Assembly: GCF_000379665.1 (NCBI RefSeq)
Contig: NZ_KB903359.1
Span: 721,475 to 785,474, forward strand
DNA from: Butyricimonas synergistica DSM 23225
GTDB taxonomy: Bacteria; Bacteroidota; Bacteroidia; Bacteroidales; Marinifilaceae
Length of the DNA stretch: 64,000 bases
Direction: 5' to 3'
Made by a program: the position numbers and the translations under genes. Numbering within the stretch: the stretch's first letter is position 1; the number at the start of each line of letters is the position of its first letter. Below the pieces are notes generated by a model. It was not told where the DNA came from and did not search any database. It was given only the letters and a program-made list of their open reading frames with translations. Below, piece by piece: positions 1-7,803 of this stretch.

Positions 1-610
1 TTTCAAATCTTCTATTTTCAAAAAAGAACACGAATAAAACACTTAATGAATATATCCACACAATGGTTGTAAATAAAATAAATACTCGTGTTGTACCAAC
101 TAACAAAGATTCAACAAGAAAAGTAAAAAAAGGAACTGCATACACAAACATAAAAGCATATCCAACAAAATTTTTGAAGAATGCTAAGTTCGCACGCAAT
201 TGAATTCCAAGTACAATTCCCGTAACACTTAACAAAGATGTCAATAATATTATTCCCAACTTTATAGATGGCAGTGCATTTAATAAGACTTCTAGTTTAT
301 CTGATACACCTAAAAAATAAACAACCAATTCTCCTATAAATAATACAATATTCAATATTATATACACCCCCAAAGTACGAGTTTCAAATCCATTCATTTT
401 GCAGTATGACCATAATCCACCATTGATAAGTAACCACAATAGGGTTACACACGAAATACCCACTAATCCCATGCTATCCAAGATTTGGGGTAAAAATATA
501 CTCGCATTTATACTTTTTCCCCACCCAGAAATACCCAAGATAATAACAAATATCAATGCAAATATGCAATAAAAACATTGATCCCAATTTTGTTGTTCTT
601 TTTCTATCAT
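1..610 (-). CDS. polytopic membrane protein, partial (runs off the window)
   Basis: An open frame on the minus strand starts with ATG at 610 (MIEKEQQNWDQCFYC) and stays open to base 1, giving at least 203 residues without a stop, so the C-terminus is missing. Five or six hydrophobic stretches (roughly residues 13-30, 42-65, 80-100, 114-138, 148-170 and 178-198) point to an inner-membrane protein. I see no catalytic motif and do not recognise the family. Its stop side lies outside the window. It follows the lipoprotein gene at 636-2015 by 25 bases on the same strand, so the four genes down to 3473 may form one transcription unit. Confidence 0.7.
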   Translation of the reverse strand, partial: MIEKEQQNWDQCFYCIFALIFVIILGISGWGKSINASIFLPQILDSMGLVGISCVTLLWLLINGGLWSYCKMNGFETRTLGVYIILNIVLFIGELVVYFLGVSDKLEVLLNALPSIKLGIILLTSLLSVTGIVLGIQLRANLAFFKNFVGYAFMFVYAVPFFTFLVESLLVGTTRVFILFTTIVWIYSLSVLFVFFFENRRFE

Positions 611-635
611 TTCCTATCTTACTAATTATTAAACA

Positions 636-2015
636 TTAACGAATAAACCACGTATGCCTTGCAATTGTTAAAGCGCTATCATATTTTTCTTTATATTTTG
701 CACTGCCGTCATTTTCCAATCTTTCTATATGAAAATTTTCATTCCCGATATAATAACTATGATCCCCATACCATTTATTATTAAGTGTCAATGTGTTGTT
801 TTTCCAGTCATAATATACTTGGTTAAACAATTTTTTGATTTTAGGATCAGTTATTTCATCATGAATAGGTAATTTCTCCACATAAGGAAGATATTTTTCA
901 ATTTCTAATGCATACTGTTGCCAGTTTTTCGTGAATTTACTGGAACTATATTCACAATCACGGTAAAATTTATTAGCCATATAACGATATGTTATTTCAG
1001 ACACAATCCAAAAACGAAAAGCTACTGCATCATAGTCATTTTCATCATTAAATAAGTAATAATTTTCCCCTTTTCCATCCAATACGATTATATACAATCG
1101 AGGTCTTCTATAATCATTCTCCAATTCTTCTGGCATGAACAAGACTTTAAAAGTCATTTCAAAAGTTGTAGATTTTTCCGAGGTATATTGTTTATCTTCC
1201 AACTTTTCTTGCACTAAAAGATCTTTTGCTTTATCTACTTTCTTCCAAGCTTCCAATAATTCTATATATTCACTATAAGCTTCATTCATATCAAAACTAT
1301 TTTTTAGGAATCCCAAAAACGTTTCACACACATTTTTCGAGAAAAATATCTCTTGAAGCCTATTAAAGTCCCGTTCAAATGCTATTACAAATTCTTCTTT
1401 ACTTATTTCAGTTCTACATTTTTCGTCTTCCCGAATATAAGACTCAAGAATAAACATATACAAGCGAGTACAACAAAAATTCTCCCCACGTACAATGGAA
1501 TCACAAGCTTGCCTCAAAAGCATCGAAATTTCTTCGTATTTTTGAAGCAGCAATTCTTCTTCCAATTTCTTGTAAACTGTTTCACCAAAAAATAAATTCA
1601 CAACTTTATCTGCTTTTTCTATTTTCTGCTCAAGAATTCCATTCAACCTACCAGGCAATTGAATGAAAAAATCAGAATAATCATTGACCAATCCCTTATT
1701 TTCCTGACAAACAGACAGATAATTATCCATCATTTGATGTAGTTGTTTTATTTTATCCCGGTAACTATCAAGAACAGCAGAATTTATTTTTTCGATGACA
1801 ATCCGGTGTGTATCTACGACCTTATTAAATTTCAATATGGAATCAAAAACAGCAATGCTAGACAATGCCGTAATAGTTCTGACAAAATTTTCCTCTTTTT
1901 GGAAAACCTGAAAATAAGAATTTGTTGTTGTCGCTTTTTCATAATCCGGACGTCTCGTGCAAGAGTATAAAAGCAAGATAAAAAGGCACCCTACAAGAAC
2001 AGACTTATTTTTCAT
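636..2015 (-). CDS. hypothetical lipoprotein
   Basis: A 459-residue protein whose N-terminus is a lipoprotein signal: a short basic start, a hydrophobic run and the lipobox LLYSC, with the lipidated Cys at residue 19. The remainder is rich in Lys, Glu, Tyr and Phe and looks largely helical; I recognise no domain. It is probably anchored in the cell envelope. It lies 8 bases downstream of the small coiled-coil gene and 25 bases before the partial membrane protein, all on the minus strand, which suggests an operon with the TonB-C protein. Function unknown. Confidence 0.75.
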   Translation of the reverse strand: MKNKSVLVGCLFILLLYSCTRRPDYEKATTTNSYFQVFQKEENFVRTITALSSIAVFDSILKFNKVVDTHRIVIEKINSAVLDSYRDKIKQLHQMMDNYLSVCQENKGLVNDYSDFFIQLPGRLNGILEQKIEKADKVVNLFFGETVYKKLEEELLLQKYEEISMLLRQACDSIVRGENFCCTRLYMFILESYIREDEKCRTEISKEEFVIAFERDFNRLQEIFFSKNVCETFLGFLKNSFDMNEAYSEYIELLEAWKKVDKAKDLLVQEKLEDKQYTSEKSTTFEMTFKVLFMPEELENDYRRPRLYIIVLDGKGENYYLFNDENDYDAVAFRFWIVSEITYRYMANKFYRDCEYSSSKFTKNWQQYALEIEKYLPYVEKLPIHDEITDPKIKKLFNQVYYDWKNNTLTLNNKWYGDHSYYIGNENFHIERLENDGSAKYKEKYDSALTIARHTWFIR

Positions 2016-2023
2016 TATTACTT

Positions 2024-2281
2024 CTAATCATTATTGAATTTCTGTAAATTATCTAACTTTTTCTGCAATTCATTCAATTTATTTGCAAGATCACGATATT
2101 GCTGGTCGAAATATCGAAAGTCTTTCCCGGTAAGTCCTCTATCAAGTGAACTAAATATGTTTAAGATTACAAGAAAGGCAAGTAATCCTAATATCCATCC
2201 TATAACCTCTCGAAAAGTCAAACCTAAAGGAGGAGTAAGAGCTTCTACTCCTTCTCTTAAATTGTACATTAATTCTTCCAT
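2024..2281 (-). CDS. small single-pass membrane protein with C-terminal coiled coil
   Basis: An 85-residue protein if ATG 2281 (MEELMYNLREG) is used. A longer in-frame start at 2341 would overlap the upstream TonB-C gene by 53 bases, so I prefer 2281, which lies 8 bases after that gene's stop codon. One hydrophobic segment covers about residues 23-43. The tail (FDQQYRDLANKLNELQKKLD) has heptad spacing typical of a short coiled coil. No family recognised. It probably acts at the inner membrane together with its operon neighbours. Confidence 0.6.
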   Translation of the reverse strand: MEELMYNLREGVEALTPPLGLTFREVIGWILGLLAFLVILNIFSSLDRGLTGKDFRYFDQQYRDLANKLNELQKKLDNLQKFNND

Positions 2282-2288
2282 AACATTA

Positions 2289-3473
2289 TTATTGTAATCT
2301 AAAATTAAATGGCATCGTATAGCTCTCTCTAACCGGTTCACCTTTTTGTTTCCCGGGTATCCATTTTGGCATAATTTTTACCAAACGGATAACCTCCTTG
2401 TCCAAAATCGGATCTACAGATTTAACTATTTTTACATCCGTAATGCTACTATCTTTCTCAATCATGAATTGTACTACCACTGTACCTTGGATATTATTTT
2501 CTTGCGCAAAAACCGGATATTTCATATGCTTTGCCAGCCACTTATTAATACAACCAGGAAAGCGAGGCACATCAGTATCAACATCTTCTTTTTCAACATC
2601 ACGATCATTCCCATCGCCCTCCACGTTCGCTGCCCGATCTTGCCAATCATTAAATTTATGATATTCTCGTGTAAACACGGAAATATATTCTTTACCATCT
2701 ATTTTATTATCATTTCGAACATAACCTCGGCGAGTAATCCAATTACCATTCTCATCATTTTCATACTCATACATAACTTCTTTTTCTACCTTGGAGTGCA
2801 CACTCTGAATATAACCTTGAGAATATTTACTCAACTGTTGATTGGAATAATCATAAAGTTCATAATAATACCCTTGCTCTTCAAGAGTGGTAGAGCATAA
2901 TCCGATAACCCGACCTTGATTATCAAATTTCAATGTTGTATCACCAACTAAATTAACTCGTCCGTTATTATCATATTTGCATACTCTTTTTTGTGCATCT
3001 CCATTAGAAGTATATTCTATTATTGTACTTATCTGTTCTTTATCATTATATTGATATTTTATTTTCTTGCATTGAGTTAATCGTCCATTAAAATCTTTCT
3101 GGAAAAATATTCTCGGATTATAATCATCTAAACGATACTCGGCAGCTTTTACTAATTTCCCTCTCTCATCATATTCGTAGCAGCGAAGAAGTGAATTTTC
3201 ATACACACGAAGAATCTGCTTATCCGATCTGTACCATATTATTCTCCTTAATGTTCCTTCTGACAAAAGTAATTCATCAAACTTATAACGGAAATCGTGC
3301 TCTTTTTCTATAATTATATCATAATCAGACATAATTGGTTGAATATGATAACTATTTGTTATTATAGACAGATTAGACATCCGTGTATTGATCGTCTGCG
3401 CATCAATAGGTAAAACAGGAATACACATCAATATCACATAGAAGAATATTATTCCAATTTTCACACTCTCCAT
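2289..3473 (-). CDS. exported protein with TonB C-terminal domain
   Basis: A 394-residue protein with an N-terminal signal peptide or anchor (hydrophobic residues about 6-25, ending near DAQ). The middle (about 60-270) contains irregular YD/MORN-like strands such as CYEYDERGKLVKAAEY and CKYDNNGRVNLVGD. The last 90 residues match the TonB C-terminal fold: PRFPGCINKWLAKHMKYP, then GTVVVQFMIEKD, then IMPKWIPGKQKGEPV. In Bacteroidetes such domains often occur in proteins that are not true TonB energy transducers and lack the proline-rich spacer, as here. It is the first gene of the leftward unit 3473-1. The substrate or partner receptor is unknown. Confidence 0.75.
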   Translation of the reverse strand: MESVKIGIIFFYVILMCIPVLPIDAQTINTRMSNLSIITNSYHIQPIMSDYDIIIEKEHDFRYKFDELLLSEGTLRRIIWYRSDKQILRVYENSLLRCYEYDERGKLVKAAEYRLDDYNPRIFFQKDFNGRLTQCKKIKYQYNDKEQISTIIEYTSNGDAQKRVCKYDNNGRVNLVGDTTLKFDNQGRVIGLCSTTLEEQGYYYELYDYSNQQLSKYSQGYIQSVHSKVEKEVMYEYENDENGNWITRRGYVRNDNKIDGKEYISVFTREYHKFNDWQDRAANVEGDGNDRDVEKEDVDTDVPRFPGCINKWLAKHMKYPVFAQENNIQGTVVVQFMIEKDSSITDVKIVKSVDPILDKEVIRLVKIMPKWIPGKQKGEPVRESYTMPFNFRLQ

Positions 3474-3535
3474 ATTAAGTTAGTATTATATATTGCCTTT
3501 AATCCCCAGAAAAGCAGTTTATATTGCATAAGAAA

Positions 3536-3711
3536 AGCGTGGGAACTTTCAGTTTATCCATTTTGAGGTATCGCCAAACACCTGACCCGAAATAAACAGC
3601 TACCCCACGCTAAACCATATATAGTGTAGATTTCTATATGGCAAGCATGAACGTTTGTACTGTTGTCCTTCGGGTTTAAAAATTGGCGATTTTCAAAATG
3701 AGGACATAACT
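3536..3711. repeat. structured inverted-repeat block in a gene-poor gap
   Basis: The 1.1 kb gap 3474-4559 has no intact gene. This block shows several pairings: AGCGTGGG (3536-3543) with CCCACGCT (3604-3611); inside it GTTTAT with ATAAAC and AGGT with ACCT; then CCATATA/TATATGG around 3615-3642. In addition, the 20 bases 3558-3577 recur inverted at 3683-3701 with one gap and few mismatches. It could be a structured RNA, the ends of a small non-autonomous element, or a transposon scar. I cannot assign it to a known RNA family. Confidence 0.45.
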
Positions 3712-3760
3712 AAACGCTTCAAATATTTCACATTTTCATTACCCGGGTATTATCCCGAAT

Positions 3761-4027
3761 AATTATACAAATGTAATCAATTTTCAGAATCCAGCAAAAC
3801 GTTCACTCGGGGTAGCCGTGTAACAAAATTAGCAATTTATTACAAAAGCACTGTCCTAGATGAAGTTTCCGGTACTGTTTATAACGTTTCTAAGTGGGAG
3901 GATATAAAGAGAGCGTGAAATTGCTCGCACTCCCGATAAGCAAGGTTCTGGTAAACCTATCATCATAAAAGCGAAAACAATCCACGCCCGAACGGGTGTG
4001 GAACGTGATTCGGCTTATTATTCATGA
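3761..4027 (+). pseudogene. decayed coding fragment, no start codon, one frameshift
   Basis: From about 3761 the plus strand reads open (…LAIYYKSTVLDEVSGTVYNV…) to a stop at 3916-3918. A shift of frame just before that stop continues as REIARTPDKQGSGKPIIIKA and ends at TGA 4025-4027. Neither part has a plausible start. The two parts joined resemble a small coding sequence broken by a one-base change, but I do not recognise the family. The fragment lies upstream of the DUF6266 pair and may be a relic of an earlier insertion. It could also be a chance open frame. Confidence 0.3.
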
Positions 4028-4299
4028 TGATTAAAATTTACCAGATTTTGCTTTATCGAATAATATCCTGTCCGTTCAACAATATTTTAATTCAAATGTC
4101 TGCTTCTTTCTTCTTGACGTTTTAGTTCGACTTATTTATTAACGATACAATATTAAGGAAAATCTAGAATATCCCCAAATTGGAAGTGATTATATTTCCA
4201 CGAAAAAGAACGTTTCAATACAAAAAAAATCAACAGATTAATATCCAATCATTTGACTTATCAAAAGGGGTGCCGAGTAAAAAAAATCCTTTTTTTTTC

Positions 4300-4330
4300 T
4301 TGTCTAAATCCTTTTTTGAAGCTATATTTG
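4300..4330 (+). promoter_or_regulatory. Bacteroidetes-type promoter for the DUF6266 pair
   Basis: TTG at 4300-4302 and TATATTTG at 4323-4330, 20 bases apart, fit the TTTG / TAnnTTTG consensus. Transcription would start near 4337, leaving a leader of about 220 bases before the ATG at 4560. I see no known riboswitch in this leader. Confidence 0.55.
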
Positions 4331-4559
4331 CATCATAAAGAAAAAAACATTATAACGAATCAGTGATAGAATAACTGATTTTTTACTATTCCGCTATTGA
4401 AAGGCAAAGAAATCTAAGCAATAGAATTTAAGGAATAGGGAATATGCCAACAAGCATCGAATCACTTCTTAAAAAGAAATAATTGTATAATTATTTTTAC
4501 CAAAGAACAGATGTTTATTACAAACATCAAAATTTTATAATTCATTAAAAATTATTATT

Positions 4560-5201
4560 ATGGGAAAGATATACCCTGACCTCGCAGGCGCCTATTTAGG
4601 AGCCGTGGGAGGTGCGACATATTACATGCTTTACAGTAATAATATCGTTAGAAGAAAAGGCATTCCCGGGAAAGCCTCGAATTCACCGGAAGCAGTTGAA
4701 CAACGCTTAAAATTTGCTATGCTCATCATGCTTTCATCGGCTTTGCGATCGGCAATCCGGTTGGGATTTCCACAACGTAAAAGGGGATGGTCCGCGGCAA
4801 ATGCGTTCCTTTCATTGAACAAAGACATTTGCTCGGTGGAAGCAGAGAACGTGGTCACAGTGGATTACGAGCGCTTGTTTTGCGCGAACGGGTCATTGCT
4901 TGTTCCGGATGTAACGGCAAGTTATAACTCTGAAACGCAAAAGTTTATCTTTGAACAGACGCCAACCGAGGAAGAGGTCGACAACAACGCGGATGATGCG
5001 GTGTATGCCGTGCTGCTGGAAAGCGTCTTGGGATTTTGCCGGGTGGTAACACTTCGCCAACGAGGTGAAAGTGGTTCTACATCCGTGGCTTTACCCAAGA
5101 AATGGAGCAAAGAAAACGTGAAGATTTACACTTTCGCGACAAGCGCGGACAAAAAGAAGGCTTCCAAATCACAGTACTTAACGCTGGAGGAAGGAGCCTG
5201 A
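4560..5201 (+). CDS. DUF6266 family protein
   Basis: A 213-residue protein beginning MGKIYPDLAGAYLGAVGG, the Gly-rich start typical of DUF6266 proteins in Bacteroidetes, followed by the characteristic RRKGIPGKASNSPEAVEQRL segment (residues about 32-55), where the family has a conserved 'Asn-Pro-x-Thr-x-x-Gln' type stretch. The C-terminal half contains beta-rich stretches. The family has no established function; members often sit in groups of paralogues. It is followed 79 bases later by a related gene on the same strand, with a GC-rich imperfect hairpin at 5220-5243 between them that lacks a U-tract. Confidence 0.75.
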   Translation: MGKIYPDLAGAYLGAVGGATYYMLYSNNIVRRKGIPGKASNSPEAVEQRLKFAMLIMLSSALRSAIRLGFPQRKRGWSAANAFLSLNKDICSVEAENVVTVDYERLFCANGSLLVPDVTASYNSETQKFIFEQTPTEEEVDNNADDAVYAVLLESVLGFCRVVTLRQRGESGSTSVALPKKWSKENVKIYTFATSADKKKASKSQYLTLEEGA

Positions 5202-5280
5202 TGGCAAAAACGAGTGAAAGGAGTTCCCGGGAACGGGGACTCCCCCCACTCTATTCAAGAGAAATATAAAATTAATTGAT

Positions 5281-5928
5281 ATGAAAATTAAAGATTTTAT
5301 GAATGGAATCCCTATCGGTAGAATAGGGAACCTTATTTATTACACGCGTGACGGTGAACCCTACATGAGGCGATACGAGATTCCCGGGAAAAAGAAAAAA
5401 TGGGAAATTGAAGGACGTACGCCCAAACAGCGGGAAGTGACCGCCCGCTTCACTGCCGTGCAGTCGTTTTACAAGGAGTACATGAAACAGGTATCGCCCG
5501 ATATTTGGCGAACGGCAGCCAAAGCACACGGAAAGATGGCTCCGAACTTGTTCTACACGACCAATTTCCACTGCTTTGACGGGCAAAGCAAGATCGTGGA
5601 TTTCGAGGGATTCAAGTTTTCCACCGGGAGGCTGGCACTTCCCCGCGACTTGCAAGTAACGCGGGAAGGCAACCGCTTTCACGTGAGCTGGCAAGAAGAA
5701 CGGGATTGGAGCACGGCAGCAAGAACGGACATGATGCAGGTGGGATTGTTGTACGATAACTTGACACGATCGCCCCGCCTGGCTCTCGAAGTAAAAGGTT
5801 GCCGCGGGGATTTACGGGGTGAATTTACCCTAGACGAATCTATCGGGCAATCGGCGCACGTGTACATCTTTTTCGCCGGGGTGAATCAATCAGGCTTCTC
5901 CCCCAGTTGGCACGTTCACGTGGAGTAA
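5281..5928 (+). CDS. DUF6266-like protein, paralogue of its upstream neighbour
   Basis: A 215-residue protein sharing the layout of the preceding gene: an N-terminal strand region (IPIGRIGNLIYYTRDGEPYM), then a basic stretch YEIPGKKKKWEIEGRTPKQR where the family's conserved motif falls, a helical part, and a C-terminal domain with fibronectin-like strands (RFHVSWQEER, HVYIFFAGVNQSGFSPSW). It has no signal peptide. The gene ends before a strong bidirectional terminator, so the pair forms a two-gene unit. Function unknown. Assignment to DUF6266 is less secure than for the first copy. Confidence 0.65.
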   Translation: MKIKDFMNGIPIGRIGNLIYYTRDGEPYMRRYEIPGKKKKWEIEGRTPKQREVTARFTAVQSFYKEYMKQVSPDIWRTAAKAHGKMAPNLFYTTNFHCFDGQSKIVDFEGFKFSTGRLALPRDLQVTREGNRFHVSWQEERDWSTAARTDMMQVGLLYDNLTRSPRLALEVKGCRGDLRGEFTLDESIGQSAHVYIFFAGVNQSGFSPSWHVHVE

Positions 5929-5941
5929 ACGGAGAAACAAC

Positions 5942-5967
5942 GAGAGGTGTGCCGCAACACACCTCTC
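5942..5967. terminator. bidirectional terminator between convergent genes
   Basis: GAGAGGTGTG (5942-5951) pairs perfectly with CACACCTCTC (5958-5967) across a 6-base loop. It lies between the DUF6266-like gene and the convergent fabG. The flanks are AT-rich on both sides. Confidence 0.75.
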
Positions 5968-5987
5968 ATCTATAAAATTCATAAAAC

Positions 5988-6734
5988 CTACATATTCATT
6001 CCGCCACAAACGTGAATGGTTTGTCCCGTCACGTAAGCAGACAAGTCTGAACCGAGGAACACGCATACCTTGGCGATATCCTCCGGGGTACCTCCCCTTC
6101 TTAACGGAATTTTTGCCGCCCATTCTTTCCGCACGTCCTCGGGCAATTGAGCGGTCATGTCCGTGATGATGAATCCCGGGGCCACGGCGTTGGCACGGAT
6201 GTTGCGAGAGCCTAACTCTTTTGCCACGCTCTTGGTGAAACCGATGATACCGGCTTTGGAAGCGGCATAATTGGCTTGCCCGGCGTTACCGCTGACACCT
6301 ACCACGGAACTCATGCTGATGATAGAACCCGATTTCTGGCGTAACATAACGGCAGAAACGGCTTTCGTGAAATTGAACACGGATTTAAGGTTCACGTTGA
6401 TCACGGCGTCCCATTGTTCCTCGCTCATGCGCATTAACAAAGTATCTTTCGTGATCCCGGCATTATTTACAAGTATGTCAACTCGTCCAAATTCTTTAAC
6501 AATCTCATCCACGGTAGCGGCAGTAGCGGCAAAATCGGCAGCGTTGGAAGCGTACATTTTCGCTTTCACGCCCAAGGCAGCAATTTCTTTCTCGGTTTCT
6601 TGCGCGATCTCGTCATACCTCAAGTCGGTAAAAGCGATGTTGGCGCCTTGTCTGGCAAACTCCATTGCCACGGCTTTACCGATGCCTCTTGACGCTCCGG
6701 TCACGATGGCTGTTTTTCCTTCTAATAACTTCAT
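5988..6734 (-). CDS. fabG: 3-oxoacyl-[acyl-carrier-protein] reductase
   Basis: A 248-residue short-chain dehydrogenase/reductase that reduces 3-oxoacyl-ACP with NADPH in fatty-acid elongation in the cytosol. Visible are the cofactor motif TGASRGIG near the N-terminus, NNAG in the middle, the catalytic Ser with YAASK (Tyr-x-x-x-Lys), and the C-terminal GGMNM ending typical of FabG. An in-frame extension to 6779 exists, but it lies in the 5' leader downstream of the predicted promoter and reads through a hairpin, so I chose ATG 6734 (MKLLEGKTAIVTG). It stands alone, transcribed leftward, and is not in a fab cluster here. Confidence 0.93.
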   Translation of the reverse strand: MKLLEGKTAIVTGASRGIGKAVAMEFARQGANIAFTDLRYDEIAQETEKEIAALGVKAKMYASNAADFAATAATVDEIVKEFGRVDILVNNAGITKDTLLMRMSEEQWDAVINVNLKSVFNFTKAVSAVMLRQKSGSIISMSSVVGVSGNAGQANYAASKAGIIGFTKSVAKELGSRNIRANAVAPGFIITDMTAQLPEDVRKEWAAKIPLRRGGTPEDIAKVCVFLGSDLSAYVTGQTIHVCGGMNM

Positions 6735-6765
6735 AATTACAGTTTTATTTAAACCTAAATTTAAA

Positions 6766-6853
6766 GCGGGCTCACCCAAAGGTGATTCTCCCCCGCGGAA
6801 AGTTTATTCCGCTCGGGAGGCAAAGATAGGCAATAAATTCTATTAATTAACAA
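6766..6853 (-). promoter_or_regulatory. fabG promoter and leader hairpin
   Basis: On the minus strand, TTG (complement of 6851-6853) and TATCTTTG (complement of 6821-6828) are 22 bases apart. Transcription would start near 6815, giving a leader of about 80 bases. That leader contains a nested hairpin: GCGGG (6766-6770) with CCCGC (6792-6796), and inside it TCACC/GGTGA (6772-6785). It could modulate translation of fabG; no known regulator class is recognised. Confidence 0.5.
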
Positions 6854-6859
6854 GATCAT

Positions 6860-7126
6860 AATCAAAAAAAGAAACCGGGGAAAGCGAGTGGAGGGTTTGG
6901 AAGTAATATCAAGGGCCGATATAAGGTCTAAGGCGTATCGATTCGATCATGTTATGAAAGTAAAACTTCCTAGTGTATCTCGCATGTATCCCCGGTATAA
7001 TTCTCGGTGTAAAGGTAAGCATCTTTTTGATAAATCCAAAAAAGAAATTATTTTTTTCACCGAACTTGTAACCTGCCAACCTGTAACTTGCAACTGATTA
7101 ATTCTGCCAGGGCAAATTTATTTTAT
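6860..7126. other. intergenic stretch without a supported gene
   Basis: Between the fabG promoter and the AlaX-like gene I see no credible coding region. A 69-codon open frame on the plus strand (6888-7097) has no recognisable protein character. The end of the stretch repeats short words of the type TGTAACYTG (about 7068-7095), which recur before the transporter gene at about 10160-10215. Confidence 0.5.
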
Positions 7127-7134
7127 TATATTCG
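7127..7134 (+). promoter_or_regulatory. putative -7 box of the AlaX-like gene
   Basis: TATATTCG at 7127-7134 fits the Bacteroidetes -7 element in its TTCG variant. The -33 part is weak. The ATG follows at 7198. Confidence 0.35.
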
Positions 7135-7197
7135 CGATAGAAACATCTCCGTTAAAAACTTATGACATACGACATTAAAAAGTAATAACATTAAATC

Positions 7198-7650
7198 ATG
7201 AACATTAACGAACCCAACAAAACTTACAGTTCACCTGCCATGCACACGGCAGAACATATTCTGAATTCGCAAATGGTGAAGTATTTCCATTGCGAACGGG
7301 CATTTTCCGCGCACATCGAGAAAAAGAAATCCAAATGTGATTACCATTTCACAACCCCTCCCTCTCCGGAAGATATTGCAACGGTAGAACTGGCCGTGAA
7401 CGACATCATCCATCAAAACATTAACGTGGAAGCCATCTTCTACCCGATAGACAAACTCCCAGAGGGCATCAATATCGAACGTCTCCCCGACCGGAGTGTC
7501 GACACCGTGCGGGTCATCCGCATCGGCAACTACGACCAATGCCCCTGCATCGGTGAACACGTGTCAAACACGGCAGAAATCGGGACATTCAAAATTATCT
7601 CGCACGACTTTAACGAGGGAGTGTTACGGTTGAGATTCAAATTGGCATAG
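7198..7650 (+). CDS. AlaX-like alanyl-tRNA editing domain protein
   Basis: A 150-residue stand-alone protein related to the editing domain of alanyl- and threonyl-tRNA synthetases, which hydrolyses mischarged Ser- or Gly-tRNA(Ala). The two zinc-binding motifs are visible: HTAEHIL (His-x-x-x-His, about residues 17-23) and CIGEH (Cys-x-x-x-His, about residues 118-122). It is shorter than most AlaX proteins (about 160-240 residues) and lacks an N-terminal glycine-motif domain. It precedes pta-ackA by about 150 bases, which contain a separate promoter-like element, so co-transcription is uncertain. Confidence 0.75.
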   Translation: MNINEPNKTYSSPAMHTAEHILNSQMVKYFHCERAFSAHIEKKKSKCDYHFTTPPSPEDIATVELAVNDIIHQNINVEAIFYPIDKLPEGINIERLPDRSVDTVRVIRIGNYDQCPCIGEHVSNTAEIGTFKIISHDFNEGVLRLRFKLA

Positions 7651-7753
7651 ACGATAGACAATTTTCAATCGTTTTTGCAACCTCAATCTTACAAAATCAA
7701 CAAAAATTGCAAACAATAAATAGCAAAAGGCTCGTTATTTAATGAATTATTCC

Positions 7754-7761
7754 TACTTTCG
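7754..7761 (+). promoter_or_regulatory. putative -7 box of pta-ackA
   Basis: TACTTTCG at 7754-7761 lies 42 bases before the pta start, in an AT-rich region. It is a TTCG variant of the Bacteroidetes -7 element. The -33 element is not clear. Confidence 0.4.
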
Positions 7762-7803
7762 CGCTAACGATTGCGAATAACACAACTATAAAGAATAATT
7801 ACA

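Noticed and set aside
3536-3711. Possible retron-type ncRNA
   Set aside because: No reverse transcriptase gene is near and the inverted repeats do not fit the a1/a2 layout.
6888-7097. 69-codon open frame on the plus strand upstream of the AlaX-like gene
   Set aside because: Composition and context do not look coding; it covers repeated TGTAAC-type words.
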